A stretch of DNA of 64,000 nt from Streptomyces populi (GTDB lineage Bacteria > Actinomycetota > Actinomycetes > Streptomycetales > Streptomycetaceae): NCBI RefSeq assembly GCF_002911015.1, contig NZ_KZ626854.1, forward strand, positions 52,183 to 116,182. The letters run 5' to 3'. The notes beneath the pieces were generated by a model, which was not told the DNA's origin, did not search any database, and saw nothing but the letters and a program-made list of their open reading frames with translations. This document shows positions 17,994 to 28,369 of the stretch, one piece after another; the stretch's first letter is position 1; every line of letters starts with the position of its first letter. Both the position numbers and the translations under genes were made by a program.

Positions 17994-18533
17994 ATGTCGC
18001 GTATTGGCAAGCTCCCCATCACGGTTCCCGCCGGCGTGGACGTCACCATCGACGGCCGTACGGTCGCGGTCAAGGGCCCCAAGGGCACCCTGACCCACAC
18101 CGTCGTGGCGCCGATCGACATCGCCAAGGGTGAGGACGGCGTTCTGAACGTCACCCGCCCCAACGACGAGCGTCAGAACAAGGCCCTCCACGGCCTGTCC
18201 CGCACGCTGGTGGCGAACATGATCACCGGCGTGACCGAGGGTTACGTGAAGAAGCTCGAGATCAGCGGTGTTGGTTACCGCGTCCTGGCGAAGGGCTCCG
18301 ACCTGGAGTTCTCGCTCGGTTACAGCCACTCGATCACTGTCGAGGCCCCCGAGGGCATCACCTTCAAGGTGGAGACCCCGACCCGTTTCTCGGTCGAGGG
18401 CATCGACAAGCAGAAGGTCGGCGAGGTTGCGGCCAACATCCGCAAGCTGCGCAAGCCCGACCCGTACAAGGCCAAGGGCGTCAAGTACGAAGGCGAAGTC
18501 ATCCGCCGCAAGGTCGGAAAGGCGGGTAAGTAA
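17994..18533 (+). CDS. rplF: 50S ribosomal protein L6
   Basis: 179 residues, two tandem L6 folds. It starts [20 protein letters not shown], and the signature near the end is [21 protein letters not shown]6 lies near the factor-binding site. rplR follows after 3 bp. Confidence 0.98.
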   Translation: MSRIGKLPITVPAGVDVTIDGRTVAVKGPKGTLTHTVVAPIDIAKGEDGVLNVTRPNDERQNKALHGLSRTLVANMITGVTEGYVKKLEISGVGYRVLAKGSDLEFSLGYSHSITVEAPEGITFKVETPTRFSVEGIDKQKVGEVAANIRKLRKPDPYKAKGVKYEGEVIRRKVGKAGK

Positions 18534-18536
18534 GCC

Positions 18537-18920
18537 ATGGCATACGGTGTCAAGATTGCTAAGGGCGACGCTTACAAGCGTGCTGCCATCAAGCGTCGTC
18601 ACATCCGCATCCGTAAGCACATCTCGGGTACGGCTGAGCGTCCGCGTCTGGTCGTGACGCGCTCCAACCGCCACATCGTGGCCCAGGTCATCGACGACGT
18701 TAAGGGTCACACCCTCGCGTCGGCGTCGACCCTGGACACCACGATCCGTGGTGGCGAGGGCGACAAGTCCGCGCAGGCCAAGTCGGTCGGCGCCCTGGTC
18801 GCCGAGCGCGCCAAGGCCGCCGGTGTCGAGGCTGTCGTATTCGACCGTGGTGGAAACCAGTACGCCGGGCGCATCGCCGCCCTGGCGGACGCCGCCCGCG
18901 AAGCCGGGCTCAAGTTCTGA
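18537..18920 (+). CDS. rplR: 50S ribosomal protein L18
   Basis: 127 residues. It is a basic protein with the conserved [20 protein letters not shown] and the C-terminal [21 protein letters not shown]18 binds 5S rRNA with L5. A 38-bp spacer separates it from rpsE. Confidence 0.98.
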   Translation: MAYGVKIAKGDAYKRAAIKRRHIRIRKHISGTAERPRLVVTRSNRHIVAQVIDDVKGHTLASASTLDTTIRGGEGDKSAQAKSVGALVAERAKAAGVEAVVFDRGGNQYAGRIAALADAAREAGLKF

Positions 18921-18958
18921 GCCGCTTCCGTAGCTAGCGGAAAGAGAGAGGTAATCCA

Positions 18959-19564
18959 ATGGCTGGACCCCAGCGCCGTGGAAGCGGTGCCGGTGGCGGC
19001 GAGCGGCGGGACCGGAAGGGCCGTGACGGCGGCGCTGCTGCCGCCGAGAAGACCGCGTACGTTGAGCGCGTCGTCGCGATCAACCGCGTCGCCAAGGTTG
19101 TGAAGGGTGGTCGTCGCTTCAGCTTCACCGCGCTGGTCGTGGTGGGCGATGGTGACGGCACCGTCGGTGTCGGTTACGGCAAGGCCAAGGAGGTGCCGGC
19201 CGCGATCGCCAAGGGTGTTGAAGAGGCCAAGAAGCACTTCTTCAAGGTCCCCCGTATCCAGGGCACCATCCCGCACCCGATCACGGGCGAGAAGGCCGCG
19301 GGCGTCGTCCTGCTCAAGCCTGCTTCCCCCGGTACCGGTGTTATCGCCGGTGGTCCCGTGCGTGCAGTGCTCGAGTGCGCCGGCGTTCACGACATCCTGT
19401 CGAAGTCGCTCGGTTCTTCGAACGCGATCAACATCGTGCACGCGACCGTGGCGGCCCTCAAGGGCCTGCAGCGTCCCGAGGAGATCGCGGCTCGCCGTGG
19501 TCTGCCCCTCGAGGACGTCGCCCCCGCGGCTCTTCTCCGTGCGCGTGCCGGGGCTGGTGTCTGA
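18959..19564 (+). CDS. rpsE: 30S ribosomal protein S5
   Basis: 201 residues with an N-terminal Gly/Arg-rich extension ([20 protein letters not shown]), the double-stranded RNA-binding part [20 protein letters not shown] and the C-terminal part (GIIAGGP-like [20 protein letters not shown]). S5 takes part in decoding accuracy. The stop overlaps the rpmD start. Confidence 0.98.
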   Translation: MAGPQRRGSGAGGGERRDRKGRDGGAAAAEKTAYVERVVAINRVAKVVKGGRRFSFTALVVVGDGDGTVGVGYGKAKEVPAAIAKGVEEAKKHFFKVPRIQGTIPHPITGEKAAGVVLLKPASPGTGVIAGGPVRAVLECAGVHDILSKSLGSSNAINIVHATVAALKGLQRPEEIAARRGLPLEDVAPAALLRARAGAGV

Positions 19565-19743
19565 TGGCACAGCTCAAGATCACGCAGGTGAAGTCGTACA
19601 TCGGCAGCAAGCAGAACCACCGTGACACCCTGCGCTCCCTTGGTCTCAAGGGCATCAACACGCAGGTCGTCAAGGAGGACCGCCCCGAGTTCCGCGGCAT
19701 GGTGCACACCGTCCGCCACCTCGTGACGGTTGAGGAGGTCTGA
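19564..19743 (+). CDS. rpmD: 50S ribosomal protein L30
   Basis: 59 residues, full length for bacterial L30: [20 protein letters not shown] at the start and [20 protein letters not shown] in the middle. The start codon overlaps the rpsE stop, and rplO follows after 2 bp. Confidence 0.97.
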   Translation: MAQLKITQVKSYIGSKQNHRDTLRSLGLKGINTQVVKEDRPEFRGMVHTVRHLVTVEEV

Positions 19744-19745
19744 TC

Positions 19746-20201
19746 ATGGCGGAGAACAACCCGCTCAAGATCCACAACCTCCGTCCCGCCCCGGGCGCCA
19801 AGACCGCCAAGACCCGTGTCGGTCGTGGTGAGGCGTCGAAGGGTAAGACGGCCGGTCGTGGTACCAAGGGCACGAAGGCCCGCTACCAGGTTCCGGAGCG
19901 CTTCGAGGGTGGGCAGATGCCCCTCCACATGCGTCTCCCGAAGCTGAAGGGCTTCAAGAACCCGTTCAAGACCGAGTTCCAGGTCGTGAACCTCGACAAG
20001 CTGGCCGCGCTGTACCCGGAGGGTGGCGAGGTCACCGTCGAGGGTCTCGTCGCCAAGGGTGCCGTTCGCAAGAACAGCCTCGTCAAGGTCCTCGGCCAGG
20101 GCGAGATCTCCGTGGCGCTGCAGGTGACGGTCGACGCCGTCTCCGGCTCCGCCAAGGAGAAGATCACCGCCGCCGGCGGTACCGTCACCGAGCTCGTCTG
20201 A
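19746..20201 (+). CDS. rplO: 50S ribosomal protein L15
   Basis: 151 residues. The Gly-rich basic N-terminus is typical ([20 protein letters not shown]), followed by [21 protein letters not shown]15 is a late assembly protein of the large subunit. It ends the spc group, and a strong hairpin lies 36 bp after the stop. Confidence 0.98.
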   Translation: MAENNPLKIHNLRPAPGAKTAKTRVGRGEASKGKTAGRGTKGTKARYQVPERFEGGQMPLHMRLPKLKGFKNPFKTEFQVVNLDKLAALYPEGGEVTVEGLVAKGAVRKNSLVKVLGQGEISVALQVTVDAVSGSAKEKITAAGGTVTELV

Positions 20202-20237
20202 ATTCAGCAGGCGTCTCGATGACCTGAACGATCCCGA

Positions 20238-20269
20238 CCGGGGATGCCCCACAAAAGGGGCATCCCCGG
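20238..20269 (+). terminator. Strong hairpin after rplO
   Basis: A perfect 13-bp stem, CCGGGGATGCCCC (20238-20250), pairs with GGGGCATCCCCGG (20257-20269) across the loop ACAAAA. There is no long T tract, as is common in Streptomyces. It separates rplO from secY. Confidence 0.75.
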
Positions 20270-20276
20270 TTGGTCG

Positions 20277-20306
20277 TTCCAAGGGGGGCAGTGTCGCCGG
20301 TAAGGT
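20277..20306 (+). promoter_or_regulatory. Candidate secY promoter
   Basis: A good -10 element, TAAGGT (20301-20306), lies 18 bp after a weak -35, TTCCAA (20277-20282). RNA would start near 20313, leaving a leader of about 134 nt before secY. Confidence 0.45.
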
Positions 20307-20446
20307 GGCCTGCACTGTTAATTTTCGTCCGGCGTGCCTCACGGGAACTCCGGGCGGTCTTTGACTGTTGGTTAGCTGTCAGTCATCCGTCGAACCTCAA
20401 GACCGTCACCCTCTGACGCAGTAGCGCGGGGGTCGCAGGAGGCACC

Positions 20447-21760
20447 GTGCTCACCGCGTTCGCCCGGGCGTTCAGGACGCCCGACCTGCGCAAGAAGCTC
20501 CTCTTCACGCTCGGCATCATCGTGGTCTACCGGGTCGGTACCCACATCCCGATCCCCGGCGTGGACTACAAGAACGTCCAGACGTGCATGGACGTGGCCG
20601 ACTCGAACCGTGGGCTGTTCAGCCTGATCAACATGTTCAGTGGCGGAGCGCTGCTGCAGATCACGATCTTCGCGCTCGGCATCATGCCGTACATCACGGC
20701 GAGCATCATTCTCCAGCTGCTCACCGTGGTGATCCCGCGACTGGAAGCCCTCAAGAAGGAGGGTTCGGCCGGCACGGCGAAGATCACGCAGTACACCCGT
20801 TACCTGACGGTCGCGCTCGCCGTCCTGCAGGGCACGGGCCTGGTGGCCACCGCCCGCAGCGGCGCGCTGTTCTCGGGCTGCCCCGTGGCCAACCAGATCG
20901 TTCCGGACCAGTCGATCTTCACGACCATCACGATGGTCATCACGATGACCGCCGGTACCTGTGTCGTCATGTGGCTCGGCGAGCTGATCACCGACCGCGG
21001 CATCGGCAACGGCATGTCGATCCTGATGTTCATCTCGATCGCCGCGACCTTCCCGAGCGCCCTGTGGACCGTCAAGATCCAGGGCAAGCTGGCCGACGGC
21101 TGGATCGAGTTCGGCACGGTCATCGCGGTGGGTCTGGCCATGGTCGCCCTGGTGGTCTTCGTCGAGCAGGCGCAGCGCCGGATTCCGGTCCAGTACGCGA
21201 AGCGCATGATCGGTCGCCGTTCCTACGGCGGGACCTCGACCTACATTCCGCTGAAGGTCAACCAGGCAGGTGTGATTCCTGTCATCTTCGCGTCGTCGCT
21301 GCTCTACATTCCGAGCCTGATCGCCCAGTTCTCGAAGGGCAACTCCGGGTGGAAGACCTGGGTCACCAACAACCTGACCAAGGGCGATCACCCGATTTAC
21401 ATCACGCTGTACTTCCTTCTGATCGTGTTCTTCGCGTTCTTCTACGTGGCGATCTCGTTCAACCCCGAGGAAGTCGCCGACAACATGAAGAAGTATGGTG
21501 GCTTCATCCCGGGCATCCGGGCTGGCCGGCCGACCGCTGAGTACCTCAGCTACGTACTCAACCGGATCACCTGGCCGGGTTCGCTGTATCTGGGGCTGAT
21601 CGCTCTCGTGCCGACGGTGGCGTTGGTTGGTTTCGGGGCAAACCAGAACTTCCCGTTCGGTGGCACCAGCATCCTCATCATCGTGGGTGTGGGCCTCGAG
21701 ACGGTGAAGCAGATCGAGAGTCAGCTTCAGCAGCGCAATTACGAAGGGTTCCTCCGCTGA
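20447..21760 (+). CDS. secY: Preprotein translocase subunit SecY
   Basis: 437 residues with about ten membrane segments. It is the channel subunit of the Sec translocon. Visible SecY marks are [20 protein letters not shown] near the start, the plug region after it, [17 protein letters not shown], and the cytoplasmic loop with [20 protein letters not shown] (C5 loop region). It starts at GTG 20447 with GCAGGAGG upstream. The stop overlaps the adk ATG by one base, a conserved actinobacterial pairing. Confidence 0.98.
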   Translation: MLTAFARAFRTPDLRKKLLFTLGIIVVYRVGTHIPIPGVDYKNVQTCMDVADSNRGLFSLINMFSGGALLQITIFALGIMPYITASIILQLLTVVIPRLEALKKEGSAGTAKITQYTRYLTVALAVLQGTGLVATARSGALFSGCPVANQIVPDQSIFTTITMVITMTAGTCVVMWLGELITDRGIGNGMSILMFISIAATFPSALWTVKIQGKLADGWIEFGTVIAVGLAMVALVVFVEQAQRRIPVQYAKRMIGRRSYGGTSTYIPLKVNQAGVIPVIFASSLLYIPSLIAQFSKGNSGWKTWVTNNLTKGDHPIYITLYFLLIVFFAFFYVAISFNPEEVADNMKKYGGFIPGIRAGRPTAEYLSYVLNRITWPGSLYLGLIALVPTVALVGFGANQNFPFGGTSILIIVGVGLETVKQIESQLQQRNYEGFLR

Positions 21761-22416
21761 TGCGAATCGTCCTCGTCGGGCCGCCCGGTGCCGGGAAGGG
21801 AACGCAGGCCGCGTTCCTCGCCAAGAATCTGGCGATCCCGCACATCTCAACGGGCGACCTGTTCCGTGCCAACATCTCTCAGCAGACGGAACTCGGCAAG
21901 CTGGCGAAGTCCTACATGGACAAGGGCGAACTGGTACCGGACGAGGTCACCATCGCCATGGCCAAGGACCGCATGGAGCAGCCCGACGCGGAGAACGGCT
22001 TCCTGCTCGACGGCTTCCCGCGCAACGTCTCGCAGGCCGAGGCGCTCGACGAGATGCTGAACACCGAGGGCATGAAGCTGGACGCGGTCCTGGACCTCGA
22101 GGTCCCCGAGGACGAGGTCGTGAAGCGGATCGCCGGCCGGCGCATCTGCCGCAACGACTCGGCGCACGTCTTCCACGTGTCGTACAAGGCTCCGAAGCAG
22201 GAAGGCGTCTGCGACGTCTGCGGCGGCGAGCTGTACCAGCGGGACGACGACTCCGAGGAGACGGTCCGCACGCGGCTGGAGGTCTACCACACGCAGACCG
22301 AGCCGATCATCGACTACTACATGGCCCAGGGCCTGGTCGTCACGATCCCGGCGCTCGGCAAGGTGGAAGAGGTCACGGCGCGCTCGATGGAGGCGCTGGC
22401 CCGCGAGGACGCCTAG
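21760..22416 (+). CDS. adk: Adenylate kinase
   Basis: 218 residues. It converts ATP and AMP to two ADP. The P-loop [10 protein letters not shown] lies at residues 7-16. The AMP-binding signature [19 protein letters not shown] is near 82. The LID domain holds a Cys4-like set (CRNDS...CDVC), so it probably binds zinc, as in Gram-positive enzymes. It is co-translated with secY. Confidence 0.98.
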   Translation: MRIVLVGPPGAGKGTQAAFLAKNLAIPHISTGDLFRANISQQTELGKLAKSYMDKGELVPDEVTIAMAKDRMEQPDAENGFLLDGFPRNVSQAEALDEMLNTEGMKLDAVLDLEVPEDEVVKRIAGRRICRNDSAHVFHVSYKAPKQEGVCDVCGGELYQRDDDSEETVRTRLEVYHTQTEPIIDYYMAQGLVVTIPALGKVEEVTARSMEALAREDA

Positions 22417-22480
22417 TCCGTGCGCGGTCCGCTCCGCGGTGCGCAGGCACCGTGGAGGGCGTGAAGCAGTACGTCGCATC

Positions 22481-22512
22481 GGCCGCGGCACCCGCAACCG
22501 GGTGCCGCGGCC
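22481..22512 (+). terminator. Perfect 14-bp hairpin after adk
   Basis: GGCCGCGGCACCCG (22481-22494) pairs with CGGGTGCCGCGGCC (22499-22512), with CAAC as the loop. It probably ends the secY-adk transcript or acts as a partial stop before map. Confidence 0.7.
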
Positions 22513-22639
22513 GACGTGCGAGCCGGGCGGGGCCGAGGCCCTGCCCGGGGCGGGGTCCCCCGACCCCGGGCGGGGTGGGTCGAGTCCCCCGTATCGTTGG
22601 AACAGTCCGTAGTTCCGGTCCAGAAAGGCCGCAGCCACC

Positions 22640-23479
22640 ATGGTGCAGATCAAGACCCCCGAGCAGATCGCCAAGATGCGTGAGGCGGGGCTGGTCGTCG
22701 CGGCGATCCATGCGGCCACGCGGGAGGCCGCGGTGCCCGGCGCGACCACCCGGGATCTGGACGAGGTCGCGCGCAAGGTCCTCGAGGAGCACGGCGCCAA
22801 GTCGAACTTCCTCGGGTACGGCGGTTTCCCCGCGACCATCTGCACCTCGGCCAACGAGGTCGTCGTCCACGGCATCCCGGACGACAAGACCGTCCTGAAG
22901 GACGGCGACATCATCTCCATCGACTGCGGCGCGGTCGTGGACGGCTGGCACGGCGACGCCGCGTTCACCGCGTTCGTCGGCTCCGGTCACGCCCCGGAAC
23001 TGATCGAGCTCTCCCGGGTGACCGAGGAGTCGATGTGGGCGGGCATCGCGGCCATGAAGGTGGGCAACCGCCTGGTCGACATCTCCCGGGCGATCGAGAC
23101 GTACATCCGCCGCCAGCCCAAGCCGGGCGGCGGCAAGTACGGGATCGTCGAGGACTACGGCGGCCACGGCATCGGCACCGAGATGCACATGGACCCGCAC
23201 CTGCTGAACTACGTCGAGCGCAAGCGGGGGAAGGGGCCGAAGCTGGTTCCCGGTCTGTGCCTCGCGATCGAGCCGATGGTGTCGCTCGGCACACCGCGGA
23301 CCGAGGTGCTGGAGGACGACTGGACCGTGGTCACCACGGACGGGACCTGGTCCTCGCACTGGGAGCACTCGGTGGCGCTGACGGCCGAGGGGCCGCTGGT
23401 CCTCACGGCTCCCGACGGCGGCCGGGCGAAGCTCGCCGAGTACGGGGTCACGGCGGCCCCCGACCCCCTCGCGGGCTGA
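22640..23479 (+). CDS. map: Methionine aminopeptidase, type I
   Basis: 279 residues. It removes the initiator Met from nascent proteins. Metal ligands can be placed in DGDIISIDCGAVVDGWHGDA (first Asp pair region), in GHGIGTEMHMDP (His), and in the late IEPMVSLGT (Glu) and WEHSVALT segments. The ribosome binding site is AAAGGCCGCAGCC, which is weak. It sits 223 bp after adk, past a strong hairpin, so a separate promoter is likely. Confidence 0.96.
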   Translation: MVQIKTPEQIAKMREAGLVVAAIHAATREAAVPGATTRDLDEVARKVLEEHGAKSNFLGYGGFPATICTSANEVVVHGIPDDKTVLKDGDIISIDCGAVVDGWHGDAAFTAFVGSGHAPELIELSRVTEESMWAGIAAMKVGNRLVDISRAIETYIRRQPKPGGGKYGIVEDYGGHGIGTEMHMDPHLLNYVERKRGKGPKLVPGLCLAIEPMVSLGTPRTEVLEDDWTVVTTDGTWSSHWEHSVALTAEGPLVLTAPDGGRAKLAEYGVTAAPDPLAG

Positions 23480-23579
23480 AGGAGCGCCGGTCCGGGAGCG
23501 GGCCGGGGCCCGTGGCCGTCGGCTCGCGATCGCCGCGGGCCGCCCCCCCCGGGGCCGGAAGAAGCCGCGGCAGATGAGG

Positions 23580-23611
23580 AACGCAAGATCGTTTAATATC
23601 GATCTTGCGTT
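23580..23611. repeat. AT-rich perfect palindrome between map and infA
   Basis: Twelve-base arms, AACGCAAGATCG (23580-23591) and CGATCTTGCGTT (23600-23611), flank TTTAATAT. This block is much richer in A and T than anything around it, and it is followed by TCGATATC, which repeats part of the centre. It could be a terminator for map, but the lack of a T tract and the low GC of the loop fit an operator or protein-binding site just as well. Confidence 0.6.
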
Positions 23612-23741
23612 CGATATCACACCGCGTGTTTTCGTCCGCCCATTCCCCGCCGGCCCCGTAAATCGGCCAGCCCCGCCCCTCGCGCATACCGCGCCGACGG
23701 GTGGGGCATCGTCATGAGTGGCGGGGGAGGGCGGCGACGAA

Positions 23742-23771
23742 TTCGTCTTTCCGGGAGCCCTGACGTAGACT
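23742..23771 (+). promoter_or_regulatory. Candidate infA promoter
   Basis: TTCGTC (23742-23747) and TAGACT (23766-23771) are separated by 18 bp. RNA would start near 23778, with a leader of about 75 nt before infA. The rest of the 373-bp map-infA gap holds no gene that I can support. Confidence 0.55.
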
Positions 23772-23852
23772 GACTCGTCGGCTCTCGTGCACCCGCATGT
23801 CTGCATGCGCTCGCACGAAGTCGATCAAGGTAGTCGATTCGAAGGGCGAAGC

Positions 23853-24074
23853 GTGGCCAAGAAGCAAGGTGCCATCGAGATCGAGGGCACTGTCGTCGAG
23901 TCTCTTCCGAACGCCATGTTCAAGGTCGAGCTCCAGAACGGCCACCAGGTCCTGGCACACATCAGCGGCAAGATGCGTATGCACTACATCCGCATCCTCC
24001 CTGACGACCGGGTCGTGGTGGAGCTGTCTCCGTACGACCTGACGCGTGGCCGGATCGTCTACCGCTACAAGTAG
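23853..24074 (+). CDS. infA: Translation initiation factor IF-1
   Basis: 73 residues from GTG 23853 ([20 protein letters not shown]). An in-frame ATG 66 bp upstream would add residues not found in IF-1. The single S1/OB fold is complete ([20 protein letters not shown], then [12 protein letters not shown] at the end). IF-1 occupies the A site during initiation. It leads the alpha-operon group. Confidence 0.97.
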   Translation: MAKKQGAIEIEGTVVESLPNAMFKVELQNGHQVLAHISGKMRMHYIRILPDDRVVVELSPYDLTRGRIVYRYK

Positions 24075-24143
24075 ATCTTGCCTTGCTCCGCGTTCCCGAT
24101 TCCGGGGCGCGGGGGGTGGCACTGACCCGGAGAACCTCACCTA

Positions 24144-24257
24144 ATGAAGGTCAAGCCGAGCGTCAAGAAGATCTGCGACAAGTGCAGGGTGATCCGCCGT
24201 CACGGTCGGGTCATGGTCATCTGCGAGAACCCGCGCCACAAGCAGCGCCAGGGCTGA
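24144..24257 (+). CDS. rpmJ: 50S ribosomal protein L36
   Basis: 37 residues: [20 protein letters not shown] at the start, then [17 protein letters not shown]. It holds the zinc-binding set CxxC...CxxxxH (C11, C14, C27, H32), so this is the zinc-dependent paralogue. Confidence 0.97.
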   Translation: MKVKPSVKKICDKCRVIRRHGRVMVICENPRHKQRQG

Positions 24258-24475
24258 CGCACGACCGCACCTTCTGCACCCGCAGATATTTCGCGCGACG
24301 CAAGCAGTACATGTTCATACGCAGGATCCAGGGCTGACTCTCATCAGGCCTGACACCCCCGGTCGGAGGCCGGGGACCCGGTTCGTACCGAATGCTCGAT
24401 CCATCGGATCAGAGGACGACGGCGGGCGGGATCCGGTTCTGCGGAAGACCTCCGAACGACAACTGGAGCCATTGA
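24258..24475 (+). other. Gap between rpmJ and rpsM
   Basis: About 218 bp with no gene. It holds small inverted pieces such as GATCC-ATC-GGATC (near 24401-24411) and a GC stem around 24360-24378. A leader or weak internal signals are possible, but nothing here decides it. Confidence 0.3.
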
Positions 24476-24856
24476 ATGGCACGCGTTTCCGGTGTTGACA
24501 TCCCGCGCGAAAAGCGTGTGGAGGTCGCCCTCACCTACGTGTTCGGCATCGGCCGGACCCTTTCCCAGCAGACGCTGGCCGAGACCGGCGTGAACCCGAA
24601 CACGCGCGTTCGTGACCTCTCCGAGGAGGAGCTGGTCAAGATCCGCGAGTACGTGGACGCCAACATCAAGACCGAGGGTGACCTCCGTCGCGAGATTCAG
24701 GCCGACATCCGCCGCAAGGTGGAGATCGGCTGCTACCAGGGTCTGCGCCACCGTCGTGGCCTGCCCGTCCACGGTCAGCGCACCAGCACGAACGCTCGTA
24801 CCCGCAAGGGCCCGCGTCGCGCCATCGCCGGTAAGAAGAAGCCGGGCAAGAAGTAG
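24476..24856 (+). CDS. rpsM: 30S ribosomal protein S13
   Basis: 126 residues. It starts [20 protein letters not shown], contains the helix-two-turn-helix region, and ends with the signature [21 protein letters not shown]13 contacts the P-site tRNA and bridges to L5. CTGGAG lies shortly before the ATG. Confidence 0.98.
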   Translation: MARVSGVDIPREKRVEVALTYVFGIGRTLSQQTLAETGVNPNTRVRDLSEEELVKIREYVDANIKTEGDLRREIQADIRRKVEIGCYQGLRHRRGLPVHGQRTSTNARTRKGPRRAIAGKKKPGKK

Positions 24857-24925
24857 TCCTCAGCGGACAACGCTTCATCAGCGGTCTTCGCTGTAGGACC
24901 GACCACCTCCCCGTAGGAGAAACAG

Positions 24926-25330
24926 ATGCCCCCCAAGGGTCGTCAGGGCGCTGCCAAGAAGGTGCGCCGCAAGGAAAAGAAGAACGTCGCTCACGGCCAC
25001 GCGCACATCAAGAGCACGTTCAACAACACGATCGTCTCGATCACGGACCCCTCGGGCAACGTGATCTCCTGGGCCTCCGCCGGCCACGTCGGCTTCAAGG
25101 GCTCGCGCAAGTCCACCCCCTTCGCCGCGCAGATGGCCGCCGAGTCGGCCGCCCGCCGCGCGCAGGAGCACGGCATGCGCAAGGTCGACGTCTTCGTCAA
25201 GGGTCCCGGCTCCGGCCGTGAGACCGCGATCCGCTCCCTCCAGGCCACCGGCCTCGAGGTCGGCTCGATCCAGGACGTCACCCCCACCCCGCACAACGGC
25301 TGCCGTCCGCCGAAGCGCCGCCGCGTCTGA
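24926..25330 (+). CDS. rpsK: 30S ribosomal protein S11
   Basis: 134 residues. The conserved core is [20 protein letters not shown], and the C-terminal signature is [19 protein letters not shown]11 lies in the 30S platform. In many bacteria rpsD follows here; in this window rpoA comes next. Confidence 0.98.
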   Translation: MPPKGRQGAAKKVRRKEKKNVAHGHAHIKSTFNNTIVSITDPSGNVISWASAGHVGFKGSRKSTPFAAQMAAESAARRAQEHGMRKVDVFVKGPGSGRETAIRSLQATGLEVGSIQDVTPTPHNGCRPPKRRRV

Positions 25331-25384
25331 CGCACGGCTGCTCGGTCGTCGATCTCGACGGCCTTGTGCTGGTTAGAGGTTTTC

Positions 25385-25419
25385 GGGCGGTACGGCTCCG
25401 TAAAAGGGCCGTACCGCCC
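25385..25419 (+). terminator. Hairpin between rpsK and rpoA
   Basis: A 12-bp stem, GGGCGGTACGGC (25385-25396), pairs with GCCGTACCGCCC (25408-25419) across an 11-nt loop. It lies in the 178-bp gap before rpoA and suggests that rpoA has a separate or attenuated transcript. Confidence 0.65.
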
Positions 25420-25508
25420 GTACCCTTGCTGTACCCGGCCTCCTCGGGGGCTCGGTTCTGTCGGGCGTCAAATAGCGGGCGTCCACGAATGAAGGATCTG
25501 ATCACCAC

Positions 25509-26531
25509 ATGCTGATCGCTCAGCGTCCCTCGTTGACCGAAGAGGTCGTCGACGAATTCCGCTCCCGGTTCGTGATCGAGCCGCTGGAGCCGGGCTTCGG
25601 CTACACCCTCGGCAACTCCCTGCGCCGCACCCTCCTCTCGTCGATCCCCGGCGCTGCTGTCACCAGCATCCGCATCGACGGTGTCCTGCACGAGTTCACC
25701 ACCGTGCCGGGCGTCAAGGAGGACGTCACCGACCTGATCCTCAACATCAAGCAGCTGGTCGTCTCCTCGGAGCACGACGAGCCGGTCGTGATGTACCTGC
25801 GCAAGCAGGGCCCGGGTCTGGTCACCGCCGCCGACATCGCGCCCCCGGCCGGTGTCGAGGTCCACAACCCCGACCTCGTCCTCGCCACGCTCAACGGCAA
25901 GGGCAAGCTGGAGATGGAGCTGACCGTCGAGCGCGGTCGCGGCTACGTCTCCGCCGTTCAGAACAAGCAGGTCGGTCAGGAGATCGGGCGCATCCCGGTC
26001 GACTCGATCTACTCGCCGGTGCTGAAGGTCACGTACAAGGTCGAGGCGACCCGTGTCGAGCAGCGCACCGACTTCGACAAGCTGATCGTCGACGTCGAGA
26101 CCAAGCAGGCCATGCGTCCCCGTGACGCCATGGCGTCGGCCGGTAAGACCCTGGTCGAGCTGTTCGGTCTGGCCCGCGAGCTCAACATCGACGCCGAGGG
26201 CATCGACATGGGCCCGTCCCCCACGGACGCCGCCCTCGCCGCCGACCTCGCGCTGCCGATCGAGGAGCTGGAGCTCACGGTCCGCTCGTACAACTGCCTC
26301 AAGCGTGAGGGCATCCATTCCGTGGGTGAGCTCGTCGCCCGCTCCGAGGCCGACCTCCTGGACATCCGCAACTTCGGTGCGAAGTCCATCGACGAGGTCA
26401 AGGCGAAGCTGGCCGGCATGGGCCTGGCCCTCAAGGACAGCCCGCCCGGATTCGACCCGACCGCTGCCGCCGACGCCTTCGGCGCCGACGACGACGCGGA
26501 CGCGGGCTTCGTCGAGACCGAGCAGTACTGA
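25509..26531 (+). CDS. rpoA: DNA-directed RNA polymerase subunit alpha
   Basis: 340 residues. The N-terminal dimerisation domain starts with [21 protein letters not shown] flexible linker follows near residue 225. The C-terminal domain (about 245-315) includes [20 protein letters not shown] and [20 protein letters not shown], the part that contacts activators and UP elements. An acidic tail ([18 protein letters not shown]) ends the protein. Confidence 0.98.
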   Translation: MLIAQRPSLTEEVVDEFRSRFVIEPLEPGFGYTLGNSLRRTLLSSIPGAAVTSIRIDGVLHEFTTVPGVKEDVTDLILNIKQLVVSSEHDEPVVMYLRKQGPGLVTAADIAPPAGVEVHNPDLVLATLNGKGKLEMELTVERGRGYVSAVQNKQVGQEIGRIPVDSIYSPVLKVTYKVEATRVEQRTDFDKLIVDVETKQAMRPRDAMASAGKTLVELFGLARELNIDAEGIDMGPSPTDAALAADLALPIEELELTVRSYNCLKREGIHSVGELVARSEADLLDIRNFGAKSIDEVKAKLAGMGLALKDSPPGFDPTAAADAFGADDDADAGFVETEQY

Positions 26532-26537
26532 TCGCCT

Positions 26538-26575
26538 CCGGCGGGACAGCCGTCTCCGGGCGGTGGTCCCGCCGG
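26538..26575 (+). terminator. Hairpin after rpoA
   Basis: CCGGCGGGAC (26538-26547) pairs perfectly with GTCCCGCCGG (26566-26575) around an 18-nt loop that can itself fold. It sits 7 bp after the rpoA stop. The remaining gap to rplQ (about 170 bp) has no gene. Confidence 0.5.
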
Positions 26576-26746
26576 GTTCGATCTCGACTGCCGGTCGGCT
26601 TTGGCTGATCACGCAGTTCCCCGCGCCCCTTACGGGGCTCGGTTCCTCCGGTGCTGAAAAGTGCCGGATCTTCGACGGGCGACCGCCCGCTCGGATACTG
26701 ACCTCGGTACCTCATACGGCCGGGGCAGACACCTAGGAGAAACACC

Positions 26747-27244
26747 ATGCCGAAGCCCACCAAGGGTGCCCGTCTGGGCGGCAGCGCCGCGCACGAGAAG
26801 CTGCTCCTCGCGAACCTCGCGAAGTCGCTCTTCGAGCACGGCCGCATCACCACCACCGAGGCCAAGGCCCGCCGCCTGCGTCCCTACGCGGAGCGTCTGG
26901 TCACCAAGGCGAAGAAGGGCGACCTTCACAACCGCCGTCAGGTGCTCTCGGTGATCACGGACAAGAGCGTCGTGCACACGCTCTTCACCGAGATCGGCCC
27001 GCGCTACGAGAACCGCCCGGGTGGTTACACCCGTATCACCAAGATCGGTAACCGCCGTGGCGACAACGCGCCCATGGCCGTCATCGAGCTGGTGGAGGCC
27101 CTGACCGTGGCCCAGCAGGCCACCGGTGAGGCCGAGGCCGCCACCAAGCGTGCCGCCAAGGACGCCGAGGCTCCGGCCAAGGTCGAGGACACCAAGGTCG
27201 AGGACGCCGCCGAGGCTCCCGCCGAGGAGTCGAAGGACGCCTGA
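26747..27244 (+). CDS. rplQ: 50S ribosomal protein L17
   Basis: 165 residues. The L17 core is normal ([20 protein letters not shown] near the start, then [20 protein letters not shown] and the [20 protein letters not shown] end). A tail of about 45 residues rich in Ala, Glu and Lys follows, usual for streptomycete L17. GGAGAAA lies directly before the ATG. Confidence 0.97.
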   Translation: MPKPTKGARLGGSAAHEKLLLANLAKSLFEHGRITTTEAKARRLRPYAERLVTKAKKGDLHNRRQVLSVITDKSVVHTLFTEIGPRYENRPGGYTRITKIGNRRGDNAPMAVIELVEALTVAQQATGEAEAATKRAAKDAEAPAKVEDTKVEDAAEAPAEESKDA

Positions 27245-27262
27245 GGCACTGCCTTGCTGTGA

Positions 27263-27292
27263 GCGGGTCCGTCCCTTTCGGGGCGGGCCCGC
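27263..27292 (+). terminator. Intrinsic terminator after rplQ
   Basis: GCGGGTCCGTCCC pairs with GGGCGGGCCCGC around TTTCG (27263-27292), with small mismatches, and is followed by TTTCGCGTT. It begins 19 bp after the rplQ stop and probably ends the alpha-operon transcript. Confidence 0.75.
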
Positions 27293-27336
27293 TTTCGCGT
27301 TCCCGGGGAGGAGCCCGGGCTTGAGAGGATCTAGGT

Positions 27337-28203
27337 GTGAGTGACGAAGCGGAGCCCGGGTACGTCCGGGTGCGGTTGGACCTGTCGTACGACGGGACCG
27401 AGTTCTCCGGGTGGGCGCGGCAGGCCTCCGGACGCCGGACCGTGCAGGGCGAGATCGAGGACGCGCTGCGGACGGTGACCCGGACGAGGGACACCACGTA
27501 CGAGCTGACCGTGGCCGGCCGGACGGACGCCGGGGTGCACGCGCGCGGCCAGGTCGCCCATGTCGACCTGCCCGAGGAACTGTGGGCCGAGCACCGGGAG
27601 AAGCTGCTGAAGCGGCTGGCCGGACGGCTGCCCAAGGACGTGCGGGTGTGGTCGCTCACCGAGGCGCCGGCCGGTTTCAACGCGCGGTTCTCGGCGATCT
27701 GGCGGCGCTACGCCTATCGCGTGACCGACGAACCGGGCGGTGTCGACCCGCTGCTGCGCAGTCATGTCCTGTGGCACGACTGGCCGTTGGACGTGGACGC
27801 CATGAACCAGGCCGCCGAACGGCTGCTGGGGGAGCACGACTTCGCCGCCTACTGCAAGAAGCGCGAGGGTGCCACGACCATCCGCACGCTCCAGCAACTG
27901 AGCCTGGTGCGGGGCGAGGACGGTGTCATCACCGCCACCGTGCGGGCCGACGCCTTCTGCCACAACATGGTGCGGTCGCTGATCGGGGCCCTGCTGTTCG
28001 TGGGGGACGGACACCGCGGACCCGACTGGCCGGGCGAGGTGCTCGCCGCCGGCGTACGGGACTCGGCCGTTCACGTCGTGCGGCCGCACGGGCTGACGCT
28101 GGAGGAAGTCGGTTATCCGGCCGACGAGTTGCTGGCCGCGCGGAACAAGGAGGCGCGGAACAAGCGGACGTTGCCGGGAGCGGCCGGGTGCGCATCCTGC
28201 TGA
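27337..28203 (+). CDS. truA: tRNA pseudouridine(38-40) synthase TruA
   Basis: 288 residues from GTG 27337, with GAGAGGA upstream. The enzyme makes pseudouridine at positions 38-40 of the anticodon arm. The catalytic Asp is in the motif [20 protein letters not shown] (RTDAGVHA). Other TruA marks are [20 protein letters not shown] at the start and [20 protein letters not shown] near the C-terminus. The last 30 residues are basic and variable. Confidence 0.97.
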   Translation: MSDEAEPGYVRVRLDLSYDGTEFSGWARQASGRRTVQGEIEDALRTVTRTRDTTYELTVAGRTDAGVHARGQVAHVDLPEELWAEHREKLLKRLAGRLPKDVRVWSLTEAPAGFNARFSAIWRRYAYRVTDEPGGVDPLLRSHVLWHDWPLDVDAMNQAAERLLGEHDFAAYCKKREGATTIRTLQQLSLVRGEDGVITATVRADAFCHNMVRSLIGALLFVGDGHRGPDWPGEVLAAGVRDSAVHVVRPHGLTLEEVGYPADELLAARNKEARNKRTLPGAAGCASC

Positions 28204-28369
28204 CGCCTGCTCACCGGTTCGGGCCCGCGCGGGGCTTGCTCGCCTGAACGGGCGTCAATTGTGGGACGCCGAAGGCCGGTCGGGAGTTCACGGACGGGTG
28301 TGAAGGGCGTGGAGCCGGTGGACGGCCGGGCATGCGCGAGTGGGGTGCGGGCCGTCCGGGAAGGGCGGG

